Source of the DNA: Cordilura impudica
Taxonomy: Eukaryota > Arthropoda > Insecta > Diptera > Scathophagidae
Direction: 5' to 3'
DNA: 64,000 nt
Assembly (NCBI GenBank): GCA_963682025.1
Contig: OY821521.1
Coordinates: 54,861,908 to 54,925,907 of the forward strand
The notes under the pieces are model-generated. The model was not told the origin of the DNA and did not search any database. It saw only the letters and a program-made list of their open reading frames with translations. Positions 21,303 through 32,046 of the stretch are shown one piece after another. The first letter of the stretch is position 1. The number at the start of each line of letters is the position of its first letter. The position numbers and the translations under genes are program-made.

Positions 21303-22238
21303 TCAAGCAAAAAACTGATTGAGTTCATCCAAAAACTCAATAAGGATTGGGTCCTCAGAATTAAGTTTCTTAACATATACCAGACCGCGATGTGTGTAGG
21401 CTGTTTTTATTGTTTGTTCTTTTTTCATTTTCAAGGCGGATTGGAGAATTTTGTGGTTGTGAGGCGTTAAATTTTCAGTTACGTAAATTGGCTCCAGACT
21501 ATTAAAACCAGCGTGTTGTAGACAAAGTGTTGTCTTATTGTCTCGTCTATATTTGGCAATGGTTTTTAAGAGGAAATTTTTTTGGTATGGAGAACACAAT
21601 TTCACAACTACAACTTCATCGCTCGGTGAATAAGGTTTGTTGTCCCTATATATTCTTTTCAGTCTGTAAACATTTTCAACTTGAGGCGTTGAAATGTTTA
21701 AATTTACACATATGTCGCTGAAGATTTTAGAAAGATTTTCATTTTCATAAAAGGGTATACCACGAATTCGTATACAACCGGCCACAACAGAGTTATCATG
21801 TTTTAGTTGTTTTCTTTTAAGTTCGTGTATTTCTTTTTTCATTTGTTTTGTTTCAAAGTGATCTGCCGCCAGTTTACTAACACTCTCCTTAATTTCACGA
21901 ATTGTTTCTGTTTCTAAATACGACACTCTTTTATTTACTGCAGTTATTTCATTACGTATTAAGTTAAGTCTCTTATCAATTTCACTTAAGAGTTCATCTT
22001 TATATTCTCGAAATTTTGTTTGCATCATGTTCAATATTTGCTCGGAAAGTTTATCAAAACGTTTGTCCATAATAGTTATAAACTTGAGAGGTGATTCTGC
22101 GTTCGTAAGACGAGGAGTTTTTGACACATTATCTATGAAAGAGTTTTGTAATTCTCTTAAACGTTTTTGCGCGGGAGTACTTATATGTGTTGATGCTATT
22201 GGTTCTGTTGTTGTTTCTGTGTTATTGTTATCTTGCAT
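21303..22238 (-). CDS. LINE A ORF1: RNA-binding coiled-coil protein
   Basis: A 311-residue ORF1 protein, expected to coat the LINE RNA in a ribonucleoprotein particle. It opens with a polar, Thr-rich leader (residues 1-55). A long heptad-rich helix follows (about 55-145, FDKLSEQILNMMQTKFREY through ETKQMKKEIHELKRKQLK) that should form a coiled coil. Next is a compact alpha/beta domain (150-305, beginning VVAGCIRIRGIPFYENENLS) that looks like the RRM-type fold of L1-like ORF1 proteins. No CCHC knuckles are present, unlike Jockey and I ORF1. It lies 286 bp upstream of ORF2 on the same strand, without overlap. The domain reading is by pattern only. Confidence 0.85.
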   Translation of the reverse strand: MQDNNNTETTTEPIASTHISTPAQKRLRELQNSFIDNVSKTPRLTNAESPLKFITIMDKRFDKLSEQILNMMQTKFREYKDELLSEIDKRLNLIRNEITAVNKRVSYLETETIREIKESVSKLAADHFETKQMKKEIHELKRKQLKHDNSVVAGCIRIRGIPFYENENLSKIFSDICVNLNISTPQVENVYRLKRIYRDNKPYSPSDEVVVVKLCSPYQKNFLLKTIAKYRRDNKTTLCLQHAGFNSLEPIYVTENLTPHNHKILQSALKMKKEQTIKTAYTHRGLVYVKKLNSEDPILIEFLDELNQFFA

Positions 22239-22588
22239 GTTTATGATTGATGTTTTGTTTGCTTATTTATTTATGTAAGTTTGTAAGATTGTTCTATCGC
22301 TTTAGTTTCTTTTTATTTTGGTTTAATTTTTTTGTTTAGGTTTGTGTTTTTTTGTGTTTATCTATTTATTACAAGTATTAAATAGTCAGTATTTTTATTT
22401 TTAATAAACACTTATTTTTTTACAGTAGATGGTATTTAAGTATATTATTAACGTAAGCTTTAATTATTTATTAGAAAAATTGTGTTTTTTATTAGAAAAA
22501 TTGTGTTTATCGAATAGAAATAAAAATAATTTGCGGAGCTTCCAAAAAAGCACGACCGTTCTTCACGAAAGTTGAAGTTGCAGTTTTA

Positions 22589-23368
22589 AAACAAGTAAGA
22601 AAATTATAGTCGGTCTAGACCGACTATACGATACCCTATACCATGCGTTTAGAAACCCTATCTCTTAGGCCCAACTAACTGGACATAGAAAATAAGCAAA
22701 AACCAAATTTGAGTGGGATTTTTATTAGTTTTTTTGGCTGCAGATATGAAAAAGTTCATATCGGATGCTATATCTATATGGGGACTAGGTCCAAAAATGG
22801 ACCGATCCTGATCATGTTTGGAAAAGTCTCTTGTATTTTGCAAAAATATATACAAACCAAATCTGAGAAGAATCGGTGCAATATTTTTGTTTTTTAATTG
22901 ATTTAAGTGAAGATCGAGAAGCAGCCCTATATGGGGCCAAAGGGATCATTTTTGGACTACTCATTAATGGATGTAATGAACGCATATAAACCCAATTTGA
23001 GTAAGATCTATATGACAATTTGGATCTTATGGCAATTTATGTCGATTTCATAGGGGTAATTTGTATGGGGGCTAGGTCTGAACATGGACCGATTCTCACC
23101 AATTTCAATAGCGTTCATCCCATGGCCGATAAAAGCTTATATGCCAAATTTCATCAAAATATATTCATATTTGCGACCTGCAGTTTGATTACAAGCTTTA
23201 CATGGACACACAGACGGACGGACGGACGAAAATTGTTAAATCAACTCAAAAAATGATTCTGATTCGATCGGTATAATTAAAGATGGGTCTAGGTCAAATA
23301 TTTTTGGTTGTTACAAACAGCAGCACAAAGTCATTATACCCAAACCACATAGTGGTATAGGGTATAAC
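22589..23368 (+). repeat. AR1 repeat, near-full copy
   Basis: It starts AACAAGTAAGAAAATTATAG and carries a 24-bp perfect palindrome at 22605-22628 (half-site TATAGTCGGTCT). The other end is a hairpin (AACCACATAGTGGTATAGGG near 23343). The interior contains degenerate phrases such as TATGGGGACTAGGTC and a GACGGACGGACGG run. The ORFs here (22709, 22812, 23020) are frames of the repeat and recur at other copies. Confidence 0.85.
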
Positions 23369-23734
23369 TAGCTGGTATAATTTCGTTAAGAAATATAAAC
23401 ATAAAGTACCTCAATAATAAAGTTTACTGGCGCATATTTGCACACACTTTAAGTGTTACTTACATATTGTTTTTTTCGTCCTTCTCTAGGATCTATTCCT
23501 CTGAAGATTTTTGACTCAAAATTTTATATAAAGTATTTATTGCCCATATCTACAGGACTGTTAAATAAAAAGCTCTAAAAACTTTATATCGAGCCTATAA
23601 TGTCAAATATAACCTTTTTTGGCTCCCCTGAACATTTTGATTTTATGACATACGCGGTTATTTTAGAAAACCACAGAATTTACAATAAAAGGGAGTATAA
23701 TAAAAACTTGCTTTTTATGGGTTAATTTTTTATA

Positions 23735-24050
23735 CCCTTTACACTACTGTGCGGAGGGTATATCAATTTGTTATTCCGTTTGTAACGCATTGAAAAATGC
23801 ATATACGACTCCATAAAGTATGCATATTATTGATCCTTATTACAACTCGAGTCAGCGATGTCCATCTGTCCGTCCGTCCGTCTGTTAAAATTACGCTCTT
23901 TCATTTTATGTCATTATTTCGAGCAGGTTGCTATTTAAAATGGGGTAAATCGGGCATCGTTGCACCAAAATATGACTTAATTATGGAGCCGCCTCTAAAA
24001 AATTGTAAACATTCAGTATGTATGTAAAACCCGGGAAAGATTCGGCATAG
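23735..24050 (+). repeat. Dispersed repeat R2, copy 2
   Basis: TATACCCTTTACACTACTGT, then GACTCCATAAAGTATGCAT and a CCGTCCGTCCGTCTG run; the inverted relative is at 11900-12175. A 76-residue frame through it is not a gene. Confidence 0.55.
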
Positions 24051-24068
24051 CCGAATAAAAGACTCTTT

Positions 24069-24870
24069 ATACCCTGTACCACTATTTGGTCAGTGTATAA
24101 TGACTTTGTGCTGCTGTTTGTAACTACCAAAAATATTTAACCTATACCCTTCTTTTATTATACCGATCGACTCAGAATCACTTTCTGAATCGATTTAGCG
24201 ATCTCCGTCCGTCCGTCTGTCCCTCTGTGTGTCCATGTAAACCTTGCAATCGAACTACAGGTCGCAAATATGAATATATTTTGATAAAATTTGGTATATA
24301 AGCTTTTATCGGCCATAGGATGAACGCTTTTGAAATTGGTGAAATTCGGTCCATGTTCAGACCTAATCCCCATACAAATGACCCCTATGAAATCGACATA
24401 AATTGCCATAAGATCCAAATTATGATATACATAGATCTCAGTCAAATTGAGTTTGTATGTGTTTATTATATCCATTAATCAGTTCAAAAATAATCCCTAT
24501 AGGACAATTCTTAGTCATAGGCCCCATATAGAGCTGCTTCCCGATCTTCACTTAAATCTATCAAAAACCAAAACTATTGCACAGATTTTTCTCAAATTGG
24601 GTTTGTATACGTTTTTGCAAAATATAAGTGACTCTACCAAATATGGTCAGGATCAGTCCATTTTTCGACCTAGTGCCCATATAAATATAGCACCCGATAT
24701 AAACTTTTTCACATCTGCAGCCAAAAAAATCAATAATAATGCCCCTCAAATTTGATTTATGTGTATTTTCTATACCCAATTAGTGGGACCGAAGAGATAA
24801 GGTCTCTAAGCCATGGTATAGGTTATGGTATAGTCGGTCTAGACCGACTATAATTTTCTTACTTGTTTTA
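24069..24870 (-). repeat. AR1 repeat, near-full copy
   Basis: In minus orientation: the terminal hairpin ACCACTATTTGGT begins at 24079, and the perfect palindrome lies at 24829-24852, followed by TTTTCTTACTTGTT. It is a full-length counterpart of the 22.6-kb copy. Confidence 0.85.
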
Positions 24871-25149
24871 ATTTGTAATTATTCATACAGCTCAAAAATT
24901 AATTTGATACAAAGCAGTGAAAATAAAATTTTAAAAATGCATACACTCAGAAAATGTTAATAGTAACTCCTACTTGAAAAGGCACTTTTTTAAGAAAATG
25001 TAATTTTTTAAGAAAAGGTTCTTTTTTAAAAAAATATACTTTTTGATGTAAAAGTACTTATTTAAGAAAAGGATATTATTTTTGCTTTCATATTGGCGAT
25101 ATTTTTATTGTATCGAAATAATGATAAAAAATATGAGGCAATAGTTGCT

Positions 25150-25395
25150 TAGGTCAATGTGACATAACCCAATAAACATAATTGTTTGCTCTCAACTTGA
25201 GGTGCATATGAGATCAAATACATTTCTCAAATCTCCAACGCTAATTATCAAATGCACCTCAATAGTCCGATTATAGTCTTCTCAACTTAATGGTGATTTT
25301 CTTAGTTATGAAATTGAGAAATTTGATTCACAACTTGATAGCAAAGAAATTTCTCCCATCAGTATCAAATGGAAGGTACGGAATTGCCATATTAA
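25150..25395. repeat. Subterminal-type repeats, left flank of foldback
   Basis: Scattered copies of CTCAACTTGA/CTCAACTT and AGAAATTTGATT, matching similar scattered copies at 26630-26790 on the other side of the foldback. Possibly one larger transposon with subterminal motifs. Confidence 0.35.
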
Positions 25396-25502
25396 AATAA
25401 ATATACTTATTTTAGAAATGAAAACAATGTACTTTTTTTAATGTTTCAATATAATTTCATTACATATTTAATATTATTATGTACATGTTAATATTTTTTA
25501 TT

Positions 25503-26415
25503 AAATCTATAATATTAATAGGCTAGGCGATTTCTTGTGACTGATGTTTTGTTCTACCGTTTTGTCCCGATTTTGACCAAACGTATATTATTTGAAAAGT
25601 ATTTCTTCTTAGCAGATTTGCAGATTTACAGATTTTTAAATTTTTCCTTTATTTTGAGTAAATTGCATTTAAAGTTGCTACTAACACATACATAAAATTA
25701 TACAATGCTATGTGTGTGTTTATTAAATTTGTTAATGTGTTTGTAATAAAAATGAGTTTGTTTTTTTGTGTTGATTTGTGAATTGGCTAGAATTGATTAG
25801 CATATCTTTAGGGTCATTATTAAATGAAAAAATAAAATTCCCTAAAATTTGCACTCGAATTTCGAGGGCTGGAATCTGCTAGTTTAGAATTAAAAATAAA
25901 TGAATTGATTATTTGTACATTTTATGAATGTTAATATTAAGCTAGCAGATTCCAGCGCTCGAAATTCGAGTGCAATTTCTAGGCAACTTAGCCAATTCAC
26001 AAACCAACACTTATTTGGTTTATTATTATTGTGAATGAAGATGACAAACTCAATAACAAACACATTAACAAATTTAATAAACACACACATAACATATGTA
26101 TAATTTTATGTATGTATGTGTTAGTAGCAACTTTAAATACAATTTACTCAAAATAAAGGAACAAAATTAAAAAATCTGTAAATCTGGTAAACAGCTAAAA
26201 AGAAATACCTTTCAAATTTAATTTAATAAACACACACATAGCATATGTATAATTTTATGTAGCAACTTTAAATGCAATTTACTCAAAATAAAGGAACAAA
26301 ATTTAAAAAATCTGTAAATCTGGTGAACAACGTTTGGTCAAAATCGGGATAAAACGGTAGAACAAAACATCGGTAACAAAAAATCACCTAGCCTATTAAT
26401 ATTATAGATTATGTA
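25503..26415. mobile_element. Foldback element with arms of about 370-470 bp
   Basis: The left arm (25503-25880) opens TATAATATTAATAGGCTAGG; the right arm (about 25950-26410) is its inverted copy, ending CCTAGCCTATTAATATTATA. The arms meet at TCTGCTAG and CTAGCAGATTCC around a short loop. The right arm is longer because a segment with AATAAACACACACATA and TACTCAAAATAAAGGAACAA is duplicated (about 26068-26165 and 26225-26300). There is no ORF of note; the frame at 25890-26090 is arm sequence. Confidence 0.85.
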
Positions 26416-26629
26416 CATATTTTTTTATATTTAGAATTAAAAATAAATAAATTAATTATACATTCATTTTATGAATATTAATATTAAATATGTCATAAAT
26501 TAGAATTTAAATTAAAAAATGCGAAAAAAGTAAAAATAATTAAAAATATATCAATTAATTGCTTGTACTTTGTTGGCATTTTTAAATTTAATTTATTATG
26601 ACAAATTTAAATAATATCTCAGACTTAAC

Positions 26630-26840
26630 ACAAATCGTATTCAAGTTGAAAAAATGTTTGGTCTCAAAGATTGGACAAAATTTTAAGTCTCAACTTGATG
26701 TCAAGTTGAAAGCAAACAAGGAGAAAAATTGTTCAACTCAAGTTGAGAATTACATTGGACATCAATTAGAGAACTTAACTTTTCTCCAACATTGGAGAAA
26801 TAATTTTTCAATGCATACTGGGGTGTATTATAAGCATACA
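26630..26840. repeat. Subterminal-type repeats, right flank of foldback
   Basis: Repeated TCAAGTTGA, TCTCAACTTGATGTC and TTCTCCAACATTGGAG motifs, mirroring 25150-25395. The frames through it at 26598-26883 are not convincing genes. Confidence 0.35.
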
Positions 26841-27099
26841 TACACTCACACGAAGAAAATGCTAAAACTATAAGAATTAACAACTACAACAATAACAACA
26901 ATCACAAAAAAATATAAATTTAGAATTACAACAACCACACTGAAAATTTTTATTTATTGAAAAGTTTTTTCACATTTTCATTCATATCTCGTGACCCATG
27001 CAACCAATTTCCATGATTTTAAGTAGCAACCTAATCGGAGTATTAATAAACGATATGAAAAAACGAAAAGCTTACCTTAGCTGTGATCGTGAGACCCCT

Positions 27100-27605
27100 A
27101 TCTCTTTGGCGCAACTAATTAGATATAGAAAATAAGCATAAACCAAATTTGAGTTGCATTATTATCAGTTTTTTTTTTTTTTGCCCTCGAATATGAAAAA
27201 GTTCATATCGGATGCTACATTTATATTGGACTACTCCTGACCATATTTGGTAGGGCCACTTATTTTTTGCAAAAACATATACAAACCAAATTTGAGAAAA
27301 GTCTGCAATATTTTTGGTTTTTTGATAGATTTAAGTAAAGTAGGGAATCAGCTTCATATGGGGACTATGTCTAAGAATTATCTTATAGGGTTTAATTTTG
27401 GACTACTGATAAATGGATGTAATTTGGATATTATGGCAATTTAAGTCGATCTTATATTTATTTATTTATTTGCTTTCCTGAACAACAAGAAAAATTATTC
27501 TTATAGAGGTCATTTGTATGGGGACTAGGTCTGAAAGGAATCGATTTTCACCAATTTCAATAGCATTCATCCAATGGCCGGTATGCGATCTGTAGTTTGA
27601 TTAGA
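27100..27605 (+). repeat. AR1 repeat, diverged copy
   Basis: It shares AACTAATTAGATATAGAAAA, GAATATGAAAAAGTTCATAT and CCAATTTCAATAGCATTCAT with other AR1 copies. The palindrome end is missing, and a TTTATTTATTTATTTG stretch interrupts it near 27456. Confidence 0.7.
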
Positions 27606-27614
27606 AGGTTTACA

Positions 27615-27845
27615 AGGTGTTTAAAAAAAATGAGTTTGTTTTCTTCATTCACAATAATAATTATGTTGAATTGAAAAATAATTTTGGCATAATAACACAA
27701 TCGATATTTTAAAACTGTTGAATTTTGAATTGGCTAAAATTGATAAGTATACCCTTAGGGTCTTATAAAATTATTTATTAAATGAAAAAACAAAATTTCC
27801 TAGAATTTGTACTCGAATTTCGAGAGTTGGGATCTGCTAGTAGGG
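27615..27845 (+). repeat. Fragment of the 25.5-kb foldback family
   Basis: AATGAGTTTGTTTTCTTCAT and TTGAATTGGCTAAAATTGAT through CTCGAATTTCGAGAGTTGGG match the left arm at about 25750-25880. A single arm is present. Confidence 0.65.
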
Positions 27846-28880
27846 TATAAATATGAGTTACCACTTTCTCAATATTAATTTATTTTCCAGGATAAGGAGT
27901 TAAATTAACTAAACGAGGACAAATTGCACCAAAATTATAGTAAATTTTTTTTTATTTGTGTAAAGCTCACATATTAGCATTGTGTCCTAATTCTTTGCAT
28001 GGAGATGTACGTCAAAAGAGTTAAAGAATACACAAAGAGAATTATTATCTTAAATTTTTTAATATGACCAAATAAAAGCTAAATTAAAATGTTATTGGCT
28101 CACCTGAAAAGTGGCGCAGAGACGATATGAACTATAAAACTGTAACTTTATTAGGGCATTTTAGTTTATAATTTTATATTGAATATAACGTTTGTATTCT
28201 GTAGAGAATGACAGTTTGACAGTTTAATTATTTCCAAAGTACATAATATTTTTTACGAAAAAATCAATTCACTTGCGAAAAACAAGTATACAGGCCGGAA
28301 TTTTTCAGACCCTGGAAACAGAGTATAATTTTCTTAAGGTCTTTGGTGCAATAAATACCTTCATTGCTATATATGGGGCTTAAGTACACCACCGCGAATA
28401 CATTTTTTTTACACAGAACTTGTTGAATCATCTGAAATTAAGTTGTACTCTTCCTCCTCACTTTTTCATTATTTTCTTACACTTTAGTTCTTCTAGGTTA
28501 AGCCTCCGTTAAAATCTTTCCTAACACTCCAGGGTCTGAAGTTGAGTCATAAATTATGGGCCTGTGTTATTATTTCGTTTTATTATTCAAAATGTCAATA
28601 GTAAATAAATATTTGGCTTTTAGTTGGAGAACCTACATGCAAATAAATACAATAATGTTGAAAATTTTTTTTTGAAAAATTCATAATTTAATTACAAAAC
28701 TTTGAATGTCTTTAAAGAAATTTACGTGGTTAAGAATATTTCATTTTTGTTTAAAAACAAAACTCTTGTCAAGTTAATTTAAAGTCAATATCATAAAACT
28801 GGACCAATGGCATTAACACGATTCAAGAGTAAATTTTGTTTTTTGATAAGATAAAAGAAAATATTTACACAAAAATTATT
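27846..28880. other. AT-rich spacer, nothing recognised
   Basis: About 1 kb without a convincing ORF or a repeat shared with the rest of the window. Confidence 0.5.
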
Positions 28881-29090
28881 TTTATACCCTATACCATTAT
28901 ACCACCATATACATATATACCACCACAATGTGGTTAGGGTATAATAACTTTGTGCTGATGTTGGTAACTACGAAAAATATTTGACCTACACCCATCTTTA
29001 ATTATACCGGACGTCCGTCCGTCTGCCTATCTGTCTGTCTGTGTGTCCATGTAAACCTTGTAATCAAATTACAGGTCGCAAATATTTATT

Positions 29091-30889
29091 TTTTTTTTTA
29101 GTTTTTTTTTATTTATTCAGTAGTTTTTCAAGCCCTTAAGGCCTATAAACCAGAAATATAATATGGAATCAAGGTAAAATCTTAAAACTAATACAATTTA
29201 TATTAAGTGAAAATTCAAAAATAGTTCAAAAATACCAATATTTCAATCGTATATAACCCCCATATGCACAAAAAATCAAGAGTAAAAAAATTAAAAATAA
29301 TATTAATAAGATTATTAAGTTAAAAGGGAAAATGATGACAGCAGCTCATCGTATAAAGAGCTTCTACATATTCTCAAGTATAATCTTTTTAAATCTGTTA
29401 ACATGATACGAAAATTTCCGTTCAGTACCTGGAACCACAGGATTCCATAGCCCTACTGACTTCACAACAAAAGGAATTTTAATGAGTAAAAACGTGGTGG
29501 TACAAAAATATGTGTTCTTGAAGAATTCCCAATCCTATATCTGTTTCTTAAATATGGGGGAAACCCATACTTAATAATCTTATATATAAAAAGTAATATC
29601 CTTGTACCGATTAAAGTTTGAAAATCACAGTCCCTGAAATTAATTACATAAGACGTCATATGAGTTCTGAATTTAAGACCATACACATAAAACAATGTTT
29701 GAGTCTTAAAATATTCTGCTGGGAAGTCCCACTATAAATCTCCATACCATACAAAAAAATTGGTAGACATGTAGAAAGAACCAATCGTTTTCTCACCTCC
29801 ATAGGTAGATAACACCCCAAAGTATAAAATCTCCTCCATATAAAAGAGATTGTGGCAACAATATGATTTATATGAAAACCAAAATCTAAATCTCGATCTA
29901 AGTACAATCCAAGCGTTCTATGATAAGAGACGAATTCAATTGGTTCATTACCTAAAAACAGGTCAATACTAGAACAGGAACTATGTGAAAAAGACATAGC
30001 CCTAGTCTTTGATGGGTTAAGTTTCAAAAAATTGCCGTTTGACCATTCCAAAATACTTTGAAGAACCCTATTAAGATTAAAACTTAAATAATCAAGACCG
30101 TTTCCATTATCACTTGCATGTCATAACATGAATAATGTTCCAAAATTTACTTGCAAAAAAACATCATTGATATATAACATAAAAAGTAAAGGACCCAAAT
30201 CCGATCCCTGAGGTACACCCCTATAAGTCCTTTGGGACGATGATACTTCATCATTTAAAACAACATATTGACTCCGCCCACTTAAAAAAGAATTCATCAA
30301 TCGACAAGATGAACCCCCAAATTTTAACCGATTAGACAACTTAGATAAAAGCAAACTTATACTGAGAGAATCAAACGCTCTTGTAAAATCTAAGAAAGCT
30401 ACTACAGAATTGTACTTTTTATACATATTTTGTCTCAGAGTTTCCACTATATCGAGGTTTAATTCAGTTGTATTGTAACCCTTTCTAAAACCTGACTGGA
30501 AATTGTTTACCAAATTTTCCATACGTAAATGATCTTGGATTTGATTCTTCAAAATTATCTCCAAAATTTTGGAACAACAAGATAATATATTTATAGGTCG
30601 GTAGTCAGATATCTCACGAGGAGATTTTATCTTAGGGATAGGCACAACTCTTCCAATTTTCCGGATCTGATGGAAATAAGATGATATAATAATAGTATTA
30701 AATATAAACTTTAAGTGACGTGAAATACCGGTAAAAATTAATTTAAGAAGTCGTAACCTATGGCATTTGCCTTAATGCTATGCATGGCATTTAAAATGTC
30801 TACATCCTCTATTATTCTAAAATAAAAACCAGTATCATTGAAAGAAGGGTCAATGGTGCATGTAAAATCTTCCGAACGAGAAATAGGTG
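29091..30889 (-). mobile_element. 5'-truncated LINE C in AR1
   Basis: A minus-strand LINE with a T-rich/TTTATT tail at 29091-29125 and reverse transcriptase remnants upstream. It breaks an AR1 copy, so it is younger than that copy. The target duplication looks short and is not certain. Confidence 0.75.
29462..30645 (-). pseudogene. LINE C reverse transcriptase, broken
   Basis: Pieces of a reverse transcriptase on the minus strand. Positions 30121-30645 read ISDYRPINILSCCSKILE, QSGFRKGYNTTELNLDIVE, FLDFTRAFDSLS (motif A), GRSQYVVLND and YRGVPQGSDLGPLLFMLYIN. The catalytic FADD box that should follow is missing where the frame stops at 30121. Positions 29656-30051 read FLKLNPSKTRAMSFSHSS and a thumb-like region with LDFGFHINHIVATISFIWRR; 29462-29695 carries the C-terminal part. 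The GRSQ-VVLN match to the 4.4-6.0 kb LINE suggests the same family. The lost catalytic box and frame changes make it inactive. Confidence 0.8.
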
Positions 30890-31488
30890 AATATAGTTAA
30901 TTGAAATTTGGTATATATCGGCCATAGGACGAACGCTACTGAAATTAGTGAAAATCGAGCCATGTTCAGATCTAGTCCACTTACAAGTAAATTGCCATTA
31001 ATCAGTAGTCCAAAAATAAACCCTATAGGACAATTCCTAGTCATGGCCCCCATATAAAGCTGCTTCCCGATTTTCACTTAAACCTATCAAACACCAAAAA
31101 TATTGCACGATTTTTCTCAAATTTGGTTTGTATATTTTTTTGCAAAAAAAAAGTGACTTCACCAAATATGGTCAGGATCGGTCCATTTTTCGACCTAGTC
31201 CCCTAGTATATATAGCGACCGGCAAAAATTCATAAAAATTCCACTCATTTTGGTTATGCTTGTTTTTATACCCAATTGGTTGAACCTAACACCACTTTTC
31301 GAAACGCATGGTATAGGCTATAGCATAGTCGGTCTAGACCGACTATAATTTTCTTACTTGTTTCATATTTATTTTGTAAATATTTGCTGAACCCAAGTAG
31401 ACTGTAATAAAAGAATTCGTCGTTTGTGCAAAACAAAACACAATTACTTAATGTAATATGTTGAAATCAATCAATCAATTTAACAATT

Positions 31489-31746
31489 ACATATCGCTCA
31501 TTTGCGAGAAGACCGGCATAACTCAAAAAAAGTGATACCGAGATAAATGCATTAAAAATGTTCAATTGTGCCTAACTGCTAAGTAAAGTACAAAACTCTT
31601 TTGGTCGCCACTCTATGTGAGGGGGAGATATCAATACAATTTTTTGATATGTGTTAGATTACGGTGTGACCCATATTTCTGCATCATTAACTCAAAAATT
31701 GCGTTTTTTTTAGTTAAGCCGGTCTTCTCGCAAATGAGCGATATGT
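31489..31746. mobile_element. MITE of 258 bp with about 40-bp TIR
   Basis: ATATCGCTCATTTGCGAGAA at 31491 and its exact complement ending at 31744; the inverted repeat continues through GACCGGC and imperfectly into an A/T run. No ORF. The target duplication is not obvious. Confidence 0.8.
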
Positions 31747-32046
31747 GTATGCAAGAGCGCTGACCTAACTGCTAACTTCTACCATTAAAAAATATTTTTA
31801 ATGCTCGTGTAGTAGAGAAGATAAAAATCATGTCTTTAATGTTAATGCTTTAAATTTGCTTTAAATTAATCAAATGTTGGGATGTAGCAGATTTTTGTCA
31901 TTTTTAGAAATACATATGTACTTACATATGCTTTGCATATTCATTGCAAACTGACTGAAAAATGACGTTAACCAAAAACTTTACAAAAGATACGTATGCA
32001 AATGTTTTTTAACGAAATTTTATTTATTTTTTTCTAATTTAAGAAA

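Larger units (their letters stand above)
17981..22587 (-). mobile_element. LINE A: near-complete non-LTR retrotransposon, both ORFs open
   Basis: A minus-strand element with a TTTATTTATTTATT tail at its 3' end (17985-18005), a 3' UTR (18010-18187), ORF2, a 286-bp spacer, ORF1 and a 5' UTR of roughly 300 bp. It sits at the truncated edge of LINE B. The exact 5' end is uncertain because an AR1 copy begins at about 22589. Smaller relatives lie at 34520-35110 in this window. Both ORFs are free of stops, so the copy may be young. Confidence 0.85.
15513..23676. mobile_element. E2: second copy of the CTGTGG-ended transposon, split by LINE nest
   Basis: The termini are CTGTGGTTTTCTAGAATAAC at 15513 and its complement ending at 23676. 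The flanking duplication is AATT (15509-15512 and 23677-23680). E2 proper is 15513-16052 plus 23450-23676, 767 bp and homologous to E1 throughout. The uninterrupted E1 sequence across the break (ACACACTTTAAGTGTT near 2820) proves that 16053-23439 is an insertion. No coding sequence belongs to E2 itself. Confidence 0.85.
28891..31365 (-). repeat. AR1 repeat split by a LINE
   Basis: One minus-oriented AR1 copy lies in two pieces: 28891-29090 (hairpin ACCACAATGTGGT, then CCGTCCGTCTGC) and 30890-31365 (GAAATTTGGTATATATCGG through the palindrome at about 31325-31348). The LINE at 29091-30889 separates them at the AAATAT / GAATATA position of intact copies. Confidence 0.8.

Noticed and set aside
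22658..24779. Several 60-105 residue ORFs repeated across the window with phrases like MAIYVDFIGVICMG
   Set aside because: They are translations of AR1, repeated in many copies and on either strand; no conserved start or domain.
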